Below are positions 38,506-48,299 of a stretch of 64,000 nt of DNA, one piece after another. The position numbers and the translations under genes were made by a program. Under the pieces are notes generated by a model that worked only from the letters and a program-made list of their open reading frames with translations, was not told the DNA's origin and searched no databases. Numbering within the stretch: the first letter of the stretch is position 1; each line of letters opens with the position of its first letter. Origin of the DNA: Penicillus capitatus (Eukaryota; Chlorophyta); contig OZ287697.1 of assembly GCA_965649825.1 (NCBI GenBank), forward strand, positions 930,001 through 994,000, read 5' to 3'.

Positions 38506-39909
38506 ATGTTGGCCGCCGCTTTTTTTCTCTTTCTCCTCGGCGAGTCTCTCGCAGACCGTTATTTCAACAGCCTCGTGGAGGACTGCATTCCTGTCGCAGA
38601 TTACCAGAGCGGATTCCTTTTCTTCCCGCAGCGTTTCCAGCTGGTCGGTGACACTGTGGACAACGGTGTGGAGATCGAAGTGGCAGAAGATTTCACCGTG
38701 CGCTACGAAAAAACGTTCAAAGTTGTGCACAATCTGCGTGTCAACGAGACCTATGTCCTCTATCAGTGCGGCACAGAGGTGCCTGATCTGACAGGGCTGC
38801 CCAAAACTGTCAAGGTGTTCGAGATCCCCTTGACCTATGTCGCCTTGGCGGATGTGACGTCCAGCAGTTTCCTAGCCGAGCTCGGCGTCATAGATCGCGT
38901 CAAAGCAGCCTCGGCTTACGCCACGGAGCCCTGTCTGCAGAAAGTGACCCGTCGCTGTGGACGTATTGCTCAGGATCCGGCGAGTCTTTTTGCGGATGCC
39001 GCTCAGTTGCGCGTCCAGAATCGCAGAGCGGATGCCGTTTTCGTCTCCGGCGCATCGAATGACAGCAAATCGATCGCCTTCACGGCGACCATGGACCCGG
39101 CTGTGCTCAAACGCGCCGAGTGGGTCAAGTTCGTCTCGCTCTTTTTCAATAAAGAACCCGAAGCAAATCGTTTCTTTGACGCCATCGCCGAAAAGTGGCG
39201 TGATTCTGGCATCGCTTCGAACAAAGGCGGCCCGCGGGTTGCGTGGATCAGCTATCAAGACTACGACGGCCGCCAATTCTTCATCCACTTTGCTCCCTAC
39301 AAGGTCGACTACATCCGAGCCGCCGGCGGCCGTCTTCTGGAAACGAAGTCTCTGAAAAAGGCGAACGGTGTGACGCCGACACTCAATGGATATCTCATCG
39401 AGTTCGGCAAGCGCCGAGGAGAAGCAGTAGCGCAACTCCATGCGATCCTGCGCGATGTCGATGTGGTGATCGACGAAACGTATCAGCCAAACAACACGGC
39501 CTACGACATGGATGCGTTCTCCACCATTTTTGGCTTCGCTAAGGATAGCGATTTTGCTTTTATCACTGAGAAACGCGTCTTTCGCTTGGATGGGATGATC
39601 GCCGAGGCGATCGGGGGAGGCGATGTGCTGGATTGGTACGAAACGGGCGTGGCTCGACCAGATCTCGTGCTCAAAGATCTACAGAAGGCGTTTGGCACAG
39701 CGAAGCATCAGGGACATCGACGCACATGGCTCCGCAATCTCTCCAAAGGCGAAAAGCCGAAGGTGCTGTCACACAAAGACTGTCTCGATTTCAAATGGTG
39801 TCATGTACGTCCCGAGGCGATCTGCCCCGCGGTTCAGGTCAACTGCGTCGGTGATATCGAATACCGCAACGACACAGAACAGTCCTGTCAACCTCTCACA
39901 TGCAACTGA
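38506..39909 (+). CDS. Secreted periplasmic-binding-protein-like (TroA/FhuD fold) protein
   Basis: Single-exon gene. The ATG at 38506 gives a good signal peptide (MLAAAFFLFLLGESLADRYF); an upstream in-frame ATG at 38470 would add 12 residues. The mature part has TFKVVHNLRVNETYVLYQCG, VFEIPLTYVALADVTSSSFL and FSTIFGFAKDSDFAFITEKR, in the order of class III solute-binding proteins (TroA/FhuD, PF01497-like), which bind metal or siderophore complexes. A Cys-rich C-terminal tail (CLDFKWCHVRPEAICPAVQVNC) is extra. In algae related proteins have been linked to iron uptake (FBP1 of diatoms), so iron or siderophore binding at the cell surface is a reasonable guess. It starts about 105-140 bp from the divergent ERCC8 start. 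Confidence 0.65.
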   Translation: MLAAAFFLFLLGESLADRYFNSLVEDCIPVADYQSGFLFFPQRFQLVGDTVDNGVEIEVAEDFTVRYEKTFKVVHNLRVNETYVLYQCGTEVPDLTGLPKTVKVFEIPLTYVALADVTSSSFLAELGVIDRVKAASAYATEPCLQKVTRRCGRIAQDPASLFADAAQLRVQNRRADAVFVSGASNDSKSIAFTATMDPAVLKRAEWVKFVSLFFNKEPEANRFFDAIAEKWRDSGIASNKGGPRVAWISYQDYDGRQFFIHFAPYKVDYIRAAGGRLLETKSLKKANGVTPTLNGYLIEFGKRRGEAVAQLHAILRDVDVVIDETYQPNNTAYDMDAFSTIFGFAKDSDFAFITEKRVFRLDGMIAEAIGGGDVLDWYETGVARPDLVLKDLQKAFGTAKHQGHRRTWLRNLSKGEKPKVLSHKDCLDFKWCHVRPEAICPAVQVNCVGDIEYRNDTEQSCQPLTCN

Positions 39910-40194
39910 ACTGTACAAACATCCATTTCATTCTGCATCATACGCTTCCTCCCTTTGATGTTTTCTCTGTCCTGTCGAGTCGCTATCATCCTAAGACTTG
40001 TGGAATTGGCTGTTAGGACAATTTATTCTCACGATTGTTAAGTTTATGTTCTCTGAATGATGTGACAGGCAGGATGTCTGCTCGACCAAATGTCTCCTTA
40101 CAAAAAACTAAGGACGTCGTCGTCGTCCAAACAAACGACCACACTTCTGATAAGAATGAGAAAGACAATCAATGCAGGAAAGAGATTTCTGAGA
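39910..40194. other. Convergent spacer
   Basis: Tail-to-tail region between the binding protein and V-ATPase C. It contains TGATGTGACAG on the plus strand near 40057, so a spliced 3' UTR is possible. Confidence 0.3.
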
Positions 40195-41614
40195 TCAAGG
40201 CTCAGGTTCAATGGAGTAAGAAACGTAGGGTAAGGTCTCGCTCTCGACGGATGGACCGAGGGCGCCACCCGTTGGCCCTTCATCCATGCTTGTCCACACT
40301 GTAGAACAACACACACGTCACATCATCGCTGGCAACCTCGCAGCATCTCACCGTCGTCTCCAAAAGTCTGTAGAATAGTTCGGAGTCTCTTTTCATTCTT
40401 CGCACGTGTCTCAATGATCCCTGCTACGAAACTCGGCGGCAGACCGTAACGCAGGATACTCTCGACGAACAGGCGAATCACCATCGTATGGATCCAGGCG
40501 CTAAACACCTGCAACGTCACATCATCGTTTTCTCATCTCGTGATGATGTGACCGCTACCGACCTCTCCATACGATGTGGTGCACCATTCTTCGAGCAGCT
40601 GCTTCTTGTTGGCTGCATCGGCTTTGATCGCCTCCAAGTTCTCTTTTTGCGCCTCGGACTGCTCGGCTTCGAAGGTGAAGTCCCGAACTTGATAGCCACG
40701 CGATCTCGTGACCGATTTGAAATTATCAACCTCTTTGGCAAAGATGATCACCGAGACCAACGCAAATTCGTGATCTTCTGAAATCACGTTGGAAGATCTG
40801 GGCACCTGATACACCGCCGCCAGACGTCACATCATCTCATGAGGTGAAAGGAGAGGGACAGACCACAAAGGGGTTGAGTTTCTCGTAGCATGAGAGCCAT
40901 TCCTTCACACTAAACTTAGAGATCACAACCAACAGCGTCGTCAAATAATCTGTCTGCAATATGTGTTCTTCTTTGATCATCCCTATTGCCGTACAGACAT
41001 ATCTGCTAAGTATGTGATGGGACATCTGACGGTTGGATGATAATATACCTGAGAGATCCTTAACGGCCAAGCTTCCTGCTGTCTTGCGTGCAATGGCACT
41101 CAAAGCACCCTTGACATGATTGTACTCTCCCACTTTGACCTACACCATCCATGTCTGCCACGTTTAGCTGCGGAGAAGTCTGCCTCAGACATGCCTTCAT
41201 ATCATCGTCTATTCTGGCCACCGTTTCTTGAATTTTCTCGACCGTTTCGCGAAGGGGTCGGTTGGATGGATATTTCGCCTCTTCCCATAAAAACTGCGTT
41301 AGGAATTCGTGAACCGTCCTGCCGTCCACCGTGAGGCCACCCGCGTCGCCACTGGCTGCAGTATCGAGGCGACTAAGCTCCAGGAATTGTCTCCTCAATT
41401 TGAGCACAGTGCTTTCGATGAGGGCATTGATTTTAAGCATGTCGTCTGAGAGGGCAAGAAGTGAATCGAGTGTGCCGACTTTGAGTTTAGGAATCTCGAG
41501 ACGCGACGCGGGGGACGGCAGAAGCGATTGCGTTTTGCTGACCAGGTTGGACCATGTCGTATTTTTTTCTTCGGTGGTGGGACCGGACGGAAAGCTCACG
41601 AACCAGTAAGGCAT
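40195..41614 (-). CDS. VMA5: V-type proton ATPase subunit C
   Basis: Stator subunit of the V1 sector. The start at ATG 41614 gives MPYWFVSFPSG, the family N terminus. Motifs: LKVGTLDSLLALSDDMLKIN, ETVEKIQETVARIDDDMKA, GEYNHVKGALSAIARKTAGS and LAVKDL, VPRSSNVISEDHEFALVSV, and RLFVESILRYGLPPSF. Introns: 41190-41133 (58 nt), 40863-40806 (58 nt; joins NPFV to VPRSSN), 40562-40509 (54 nt; joins SYGE to VFSAWIHTM) and 40351-40299 (53 nt). Each restores the conserved sequence. The last three contain TGATGTGAC. The C terminus LPYVSYSIEPEP matches the family end. The stop is TGA at 40195. This is the best-supported gene structure in the window. Confidence 0.92.
40509..40562 (-). other. 54-nt intron of V-ATPase C with the motif on both strands
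   Basis: TGATGTGAC at 40524-40516 in the sense direction and the same word on the plus strand near 40543-40551, so the intron can fold into a hairpin. Confidence 0.85.
40806..40863 (-). other. 58-nt intron of V-ATPase C
   Basis: TGATGTGAC at 40834-40826, about 20 nt before the AG. Phase 0 splicing recreates the conserved VVPRSS. Confidence 0.9.
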
Positions 41615-41711
41615 CTCAGCGGACGAATGCAACAATGCGGTTGATGAAAATGCATCCACGCATTCCTGAGGGGAACGGACGAACGTGGAGAAACGTCACA
41701 TCAGAAGCGAC
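41615..41711. promoter_or_regulatory. Bidirectional promoter, V-ATPase C / unknown gene
   Basis: 97 bp between the divergent ATGs. On the minus strand CTGATGTGACG near 41690 followed by CCTCAG suggests a 5'-UTR intron of V-ATPase C extending upstream. Confidence 0.4.
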
Positions 41712-42874
41712 ATGGAGGCGACGAGGCTGCTGCAGGAGATGGAGAAGATGCAGGTGAAAGCCACGGCGAAGGATAAGGACAGTGGTGAGATATGTGTTAG
41801 GAAGCGTTGCAATTCGCACGGCGCCGATTGGACGCGTCGGAAGTGAACTTCAGTGGTCATGTGATCACGATGGTCATGAGGGAATCGTCAAGGAGGTGAA
41901 GAGAATGCTGATCGGGTGTGAGCCTTGACGTACGAACGAACGTTGACAGATCCCTGAGTGGCTCAAGGGCAACATCACGAGAAGTGGAACGTCGTCGGAG
42001 CCGCAGATCTGAACGCTATCCCATACCCGCCATCGCTTTTTCTGCCTCGGAGGACGTTTTGCTTTTTGATGCTGCACGCAAAGACGATGCGCAGAATTCG
42101 ATGCGTCATCATCATTCAGAAGACACGGCGGAGAGCGCACGCGTCGATGATGACGACGACGTTTCGCGACGATCGACATCGGCGCACGAAGATGAAGAAA
42201 GAGATGATATTCACGATGAGGAAAGAGGCAGTGCGATCGTTTCGATCGACGATGGCACAGCGTCTTCGATCGACATCCTAAACGCGCGATCGGTGTTGGA
42301 TGCATCATCCGAAAGCAATCTTCGCGAGACTGTTGACGTGGAGATGAAGGCGACAGTCGTTCGCGAGTCATCGTCGGAGACACAAGAGCAAACAGAGGAG
42401 CCTCCGAGACAGAAAGACCCGACAGCGATGATCGTCGACGAGATGTCCTCGTTCGGCAAGAGGGTAGTAGATTGCTCGGTAGCAACCAAGTGCTTGGCAT
42501 TATTGGACGATCCTCCAGAACGCCATGCGTTTTGGGAACCGAGTTGTGTGGTGGCTGTCAAAGATCTGCAACATGAGGGGCGCTGTATTCGAGCGACAGG
42601 TACTCGTGAAGCCACCGATTTGCGTTCGAGTGTGATGGATGCTGAAGAGAGCGAGGCTTTGGAGACGCCATGTCAACGAGAGGCCCCGACCATGGACACC
42701 CATCTGGATGTCCATCAACGATATCCGATCCAGACGCAATCTCTGCAAGCAGACAACGATGCATCGGATAACGACGATGGTGACGTCGATGCAGGCAGAC
42801 CTTTCGACAGGCTCGGCCAGTTGCTCACACTTCTTCGGCGCAAGCAGGTGGAAACGCAGGTGAATGACCTATAA
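41712..42874 (+). CDS. Acidic low-complexity unknown protein
   Basis: The ATG at 41712 opens MEATRLLQEMEKMQVKATAK, a short coiled-coil-like exon. Two introns (about 41786-41850 and 41914-41951) lead to a long exon rich in Asp, Glu, Ser and Arg (RVDDDDDVSRRSTSAHEDEE) with a helical end (FDRLGQLLTLLRRKQVETQV) and stop at 42874. I do not recognise a family. It is probably disordered and nuclear or cytoplasmic; no function can be stated. Confidence 0.5.
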
Positions 42875-43086
42875 CTCGACGGTTTGATCGCCAAACGATC
42901 CGTCTCAAAATTTAGCGTTCATTTACGGCATTGGCAGAAACGATCGATGCCGTTCTCTGCGAAGCGGAGATATCCGGACGCGTCGACGGCGAAGAACGCA
43001 GAGATGTCGGACAGGATAGCATTAGAGATGCCTTACACACAACGGCTGGGTCATCTAATTGCGAGAGAAACCGAACGGAACGTACA

Positions 43087-43644
43087 ATGAACACCACGGG
43101 CGATGGCTATCCATTCGATGGTCCCCTCCCCATCCACGCCAAAACTCAAAAGCCATGGCCAATACCGTCGTCTTCCATGGATGACGCACCACCATCCATG
43201 CATTGCCCTCACAGCAGAGATTCCGATCGAGGCACGTCCAAAATCCTCCGCACGCAAAAGGCCACATCACTCAGTAGTGTGGGCTCTGTTCTGAGCGACT
43301 TGAGTCGCTACCTAATCACGTCCAAAACTCCCAAACAGCGATGGATATCGGCCTTTCTGAAGATCAAGAGGATTCGAGCGCTGAGCGGTGCCCATTGGAA
43401 CACATTTCGTGCGACAGAGTCTCTGAGGAGAGAGGATCCCACACAAACAACCGTCAAATCCAACCTCGAGATCTTCCTTTACGGTCTGTTCTCGGGCAAC
43501 ATGTTATCAGATGTGCGATCGACTGTCGCAGGATATAGAGAGAGACAGAATCATCGACAGGCAGCGATCTCAATGCGTCTCCACGTCCGTGCTGTTCGCT
43601 TCTCCTATTGTCTCCAAATCCGGTGCCTCTCTGCCATAGGATAA
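43087..43644 (+). CDS. Unknown protein (ORF)
   Basis: An open frame from ATG 43087 to 43644, about 185 residues, Ser/Thr-rich at first and helical later (FLKIKRIRALSGAHWNTFRA, LEIFLYGLFSGNMLSDVRS). No domain recognised. The minus strand carries GTGATGTGGCC near 43262, which would fit an intron of a gene on the other strand, so the coding strand is not certain. It converges on the gene at 43693. Confidence 0.35.
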   Translation: MNTTGDGYPFDGPLPIHAKTQKPWPIPSSSMDDAPPSMHCPHSRDSDRGTSKILRTQKATSLSSVGSVLSDLSRYLITSKTPKQRWISAFLKIKRIRALSGAHWNTFRATESLRREDPTQTTVKSNLEIFLYGLFSGNMLSDVRSTVAGYRERQNHRQAAISMRLHVRAVRFSYCLQIRCLSAIG

Positions 43645-43692
43645 CGGCGGCGGAGGACACGGGTGTTCGATCTAGTACGCCTCCATCAGTGT

Positions 43693-44298
43693 TCATCGCC
43701 AACGCAACGGCCGAGTTACTTCGATGTCGATGGACTCGACGACTGGATCAGTGTGCGGCGGCGTTCTGAACAGCAATGCGTAGAGATCCTCGTTTTTGAA
43801 CAACGTGTGTGCGATGATATGTGTGAGGTGTTTGATTTCGTCGAGTTCGTAGATCGCTGCATCGATCATCGCATCGTGCCATTCGGCACACATCTCCGCC
43901 AGTGTGTGACCCTCTACAAAGATCGATCGAATTTCGAAAAGTGTGCGAGGACACGCGCCTCGACACATCGAAACGAGTCGCATGACGATCCCCGTCAAAA
44001 TCCACATCTTATGAGGCGTCAAAGCCACGCGCTTGAAACGACTGCCACCACTCATTGCTCATTGCCCGTCCAACGAGCTTAGGTCTTACTCGAGGGTCTG
44101 CACGACCAGATCGATCGTTGCTGCTTGAATGGGATTGTACGCAAACTCGGTCAGATCCATGGCATCGGCGATTGCTTTCTTCATGGTATCTGGATTCTCG
44201 TCACATCGCATGTACGATTCGATGTCGTTCGGCGATAGCGATCGGAGTGGCGCCGCCATGTCGTCGGCAAATCGCTCATGTACAACACAAGGACGCAT
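43693..44298 (-). CDS. Possible CFAP119/CCDC189-like protein
   Basis: The first exon from ATG 44298 or 44259 reads MAAPLRSLSPNDIESYMRCD and EFAYNPIQAATIDLVVQTL. An intron with GTAAGA donor (about 44086-44041) leads to RFKRVALTPHKMWILTGIVM, then AAIYELDEIKHLTHIIAHTL and FKNEDLYALLF, ending at 43693. The pattern (a helix followed by F-T-P-x-K ... , then L-x-x-I-x-x-x-x-x-x-T-L-F-x-H-x-x-L-Y) is like the CFAP119/CCDC189 family associated with cilia. If right, it would suggest that the organism has or recently had flagella. The match is weak and short, so it is a hypothesis. It starts 62-101 bp beyond the NOP10 stop on the same strand. Confidence 0.35.
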
Positions 44299-44359
44299 TC
44301 AACAACACAATCGATGATCGTTACATGGTCGATCCATAACGACGGCCTCGGCGCGTGCG

Positions 44360-44606
44360 TCAGTATTCATAAGGCGGCTGCATCGTCGGCAACAGTCCAA
44401 AGCGTTTCTTAAACGTGATGCGTTCGCGCGAGAGTTTATCATCCGGCGAGAACTTTGCCGGATGCGCCGAGACGGTCGGGTCGCCTTCAGGCGAGGCACT
44501 CTACACACAGAAGCGTCGCACACAGCCGTCGATCGAAAGGCGCCGTGCCTTCAGGGTATAGACCCGTTGCTCCTGCCCCTTCTCGACGTAGTACTTCAGA
44601 TACATA
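44360..44606 (-). CDS. NOP10: H/ACA ribonucleoprotein subunit NOP10
   Basis: Small core protein of H/ACA snoRNPs (pseudouridylation, telomerase RNP). The ATG at 44606 gives [20 protein letters not shown]; the second part reads [40 protein letters not shown], stop at 44360. These are the NOP10 blocks (YTLK, SAHPARFSPDDK, KKRFGL). An intron is needed between them; a 39-nt GT-AG choice leaves about three residues more than usual between YTLK and SAHP. Too short for routine ORF calls, but the identity is clear. Confidence 0.88.
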
Positions 44607-45131
44607 GCAGATGCACAGCGGAATGTCCATAACGCGCATTTTTGGCCACGGGATACGACGTGCCGTTATCCGATTCGATAACCGACTGTGAAAACCACAG
44701 AATGAACACTGGGCGGAAGATACCAGACCCATTCTCCATTTCTTGCCTCGGAAAAACGCTGTCCTCCGTATCAACCACCAAAAGAGTCGCGGCTTTTTAC
44801 ATCTCCGCGCCGTCTGCATCATCTGACCGTGTTTAGCGCAACTCAAACGCGCATTTTGGTGGTTCCCCGATAACGGCACATTTGCCTTACTAATCGAACG
44901 CCCGTTGGCGTAGGAGAGTACGGTTTTGCTGGTCGCTTGTTGTTCTCTGGTGCTGTGAAGCTGCTGGTTTCAAGATTCTCGAGCCTCGTCATTCTTCAAG
45001 GAATCCGTCTCCGATTTTGTCTCCCGTTACAACTGACCACACCACCAACGCCACGCGCTTCACACTGCGTCCGAGAAACGAACAAGTGGTGACAAACCGA
45101 TTGCCCACCTTCTGTGACACACCGGCGAAAA
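44607..45131. other. Upstream region of NOP10 and of the basic unknown gene
   Basis: No coherent coding frame. It holds two divergent 5' flanks. Confidence 0.35.
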
Positions 45132-46673
45132 ATGTTCGAAAAATTTCCTCAGCTCAAACGTCTGGAGCGACTGTTAACCAAAACACAAGCATTTTCGCCA
45201 AGAAAACCAAGATTGTCTGCAAGTGAGGGCCCCTCCGCTGCAATTCTTGCGACGCGTCGTGCGACGGTGCTCACGGTCGTGTGGACGCAGGTCGTCGGTT
45301 CCTTGGCGCTTTGTCCGCAAGACCTGTTGCCGTTAACCCAGACACAGCTCAAAAGTCTCTGCTTCCGGCAAGATGACTTGGGGCGAACCCTGTGCTCTAG
45401 GTCTTGCGTTTGTGAAACCTTCGACAACGTTGATGAGACGTGTACTCCCTCTAAGAAACACACGGCAGCAGCTGCCAAGAGTCTCTACGATTCAGATGAC
45501 TTGCTTGAATTCAAAAATCCAGAAGATGGGTCGAATCGGCCGACGAAGAAGAAAAGCCCGTTAGAGCGGAAGAGAAGAACGTGGTAAGTAGTGCCCCCCT
45601 CTACATACCCAACCCATCTCACGCGTTTTCTCTTTAGGACCAACACTATGTGTTCCCCGCGCGATCTGTTGCGATCGAGGAATGTCGCTGGTCCATCGAC
45701 ACCGAAGAATGACGGGTTCGGATCCCAATCGAAAGGCACCCCGCGGCAAACGGCGGCAAAACGCATTGGCAGACGTGCCATGCATCGACCGATGCAAGAG
45801 CAGCCGTCATCCGATGCCCTGAACGTGCTATCCGATGAAGAGTGCGAGGAACATGAGAGTGCCGGTTACCAGAAGCGTGTGCGTTATCCTTTGCCGACGA
45901 TGCCCTTGGCCATCATGGTTCCTGTCGGCCATCTTCCTGAATACGTTACTCCAGTGGATACGGAGACGGTTCTGTCCAAGACGTCGGAATTCGACGACAA
46001 CATTGATACCTTGATAGAGACACGCGAACGACTGGCGACGTCGTATGCTATGTTCGATGATCTCTGCACGTCTTTTCGTGGACCGGAGAATCTCAACCGA
46101 TTTCTCCATTCCCTTGTGGAGCCGCCACGTTCAGCAACGGCAACGCCCGAAGTGGATTTTCGTGATGTGACGTCGCCAGGATGGCCATTCCAATCGGCAG
46201 CGAAGCAGAGCAAAGGACAACAAGTAAAATGCCAACCATAACCGTTCACTCATGGAGACGTACGTCCTTGCTTGGCAGTTGATATCACCGCCGCCTGTAG
46301 AGTTTGGAATGAGCGTGGGAAGAAACAACACTTTATCACCTCTGTCATCCGATTCCCGTCTTTGCCGACCAACAGTCTCAACTCGGATGAAACAGGTTCA
46401 GCCGCCAAACTATCGTTCGACAAGGTACACCTCTTGACCAGTCGATCGCTGCCTGCTCATCGACATCTGCTGTCACGCTTCAGTATCTTGTCCCCCTCAT
46501 CGTCCACAGACAGTGCGATGTCCGCCGCCACAATGCGTTCGGCAATTGGAAAGCGGAACAGTTCGGTTAATGTTGACAGGAAAATAAATCGGAAGATGAA
46601 TCGGAGCTGCACTCCCGCTATCATGCCTGTGTCAGAAGAGGTGCGCCGCCACGATGCACGCCGCCGCCGTTGA
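45132..46673 (+). CDS. Basic unknown nuclear-type protein (weak Cdt1-like features)
   Basis: From ATG 45132: MFEKFPQLKRLERLLTKTQA, then a Ser/Lys-rich stretch, an intron near 45585-45638, and an exon with RPMQEQPSSDALNVLSDEEC, then GHLPEYVTPVDTETVLSKTS and EFDDNIDTLIETRERLATSY. A later intron contains TGATGTGAC near 46165 and ends GTCGCCAG. Further exons read VDITAACRVWNERGKKQHFI and SFDKVHLLTSRSLPAHRHLL, ending about 46673. The block FDDNIDTLIETR...AMFDDL resembles the geminin-binding helix region of replication licensing factor Cdt1 in layout, but this is too weak to name it. Confidence 0.4.
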
Positions 46674-48299
46674 TGTGACAGGAGCGTCTGTGTAGGATGC
46701 CAGAGAAGACATGATGCTGCGCGTGCGCCGTGGACTACTGAATCTTCCATGGATTGGAGAGGCCACTCCAGATCCCTCCTGTCGTTCAACTCCGTGTCCA
46801 ACGGACATGCTTGCGTGCTCTTTGAGGTCACCCTTTGAGAAGAACATATGACCTCCTTAATGCCTTAGCTCTCCCTTCGTCTTTCGATTGTCATTCCTGG
46901 CGAAGGGCTATCAGATTCCGTTGCGTCTTTCAGTACTTGATCTCTTGTATTTCACATCAATGGGCAGCCCCATTGATTTCCAGTAAAAGATACCCACTAG
47001 GGCATCGACCTTTCGCCTTGGTTCTCTGAAGAAATTGTGTACAACTCCATGGTCTTTGAGTCTTTAAGTGTTTCTCAGTCTTTATGTGTCTGCATCTTTG
47101 AAAAGGGGTGATTTTGCGCTAAATAAAATGCAAAAGCGTTTGCATATGCAGAAATCTTTTTTCTATGCTCCGGATTCGATGAACTGCTATGAAGCCTACC
47201 CCTCCATCTTTCAGCAACCGTTTAAAGATTCGCTGTTTTCTTCCGGGAGTGCACAGAATTGTGTTGCATCCTCTGTGTGATGTACATTTCGGTGCTGAGG
47301 ATATTGCAAAGCTTACTTAGCTGGTATGAATGGCCATTGCTGGGTTTTGCTCTTCTTTTAATGCGTAATGCTGATAGTGCGAGCCATGGAGAACGGGAGG
47401 ATCCAATAGCCAGGCTTTCTCATCAGGATACTAAATGGACCGAACTTAGCACATATGTTTGTTTGTGTGCAAACGTCTCTCTGTTGTGATACCATCAATA
47501 GTCGTTCCGCTGAAGTCAAAGGGTTCTTGGATTCTTCTTGATCACGACAACCTTATCCTCTATTTGACATTTTATTCCGAAAATGCACGGTTCAATAGAA
47601 GAATCGTAAGGGGGCTACTCTCAACAGCGCGTTGAATTTGAAGTGATACATCATGTCGATGTTGCAATGTAAGGCTGACGGACGCGCAAGAGTACTATGG
47701 ATAAGGATTTTTTATTTCCCTTCCTTCCGCACAGTCATTCGTGTGCGCTATTGTTTACAGACAGTCTTTGTTGTTGTAACGTTTGTATACGTTAACGGGA
47801 TCTGAAGCAACAAAGAGAACGCACTCGCTGGATGATGCTCGGAAATGTATCAAGGCTCTATGTGTGACGAAAAGCAAGACCGATGGGTGTGAATCCAGTC
47901 GGAGACCTGTGTGCGTGATGTCATGGCCCTCTTTGGCACAACGATGCCTTCCACTGCTGACTGCGGCCAGATAATGTAGTATCGTGATGTGATTCCCAAA
48001 TGCCTGCCGCCTTCGCTCGCTGCCGTTCTGCTATTCTGCTGCGCGATTACGATATCTCTGTCTGCAGAAGATGTGATCGAGAGCTGAGAACAGGAGGCTC
48101 TATTGATTGCGACATCAAGACAACGCTAACAAAAGGTGACAGCATCTGTGTACAACGGCGATCCATGATGGCGAGGTCTATGCCATGGAATGCCGTCGCT
48201 ACTTGGACACGTACAATACATGCAACTAACTCTCCACTACAGATATCACAGCATGAATGCACGCATTGTCTGTGCAATGTTATCGATAAAATGATGAAT
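46674..48299. other. 1.6-kb intergenic region
   Basis: Short frames only. AT-richer than the genes. It ends close to the edge of the inverted repeat (48324). Confidence 0.35.
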
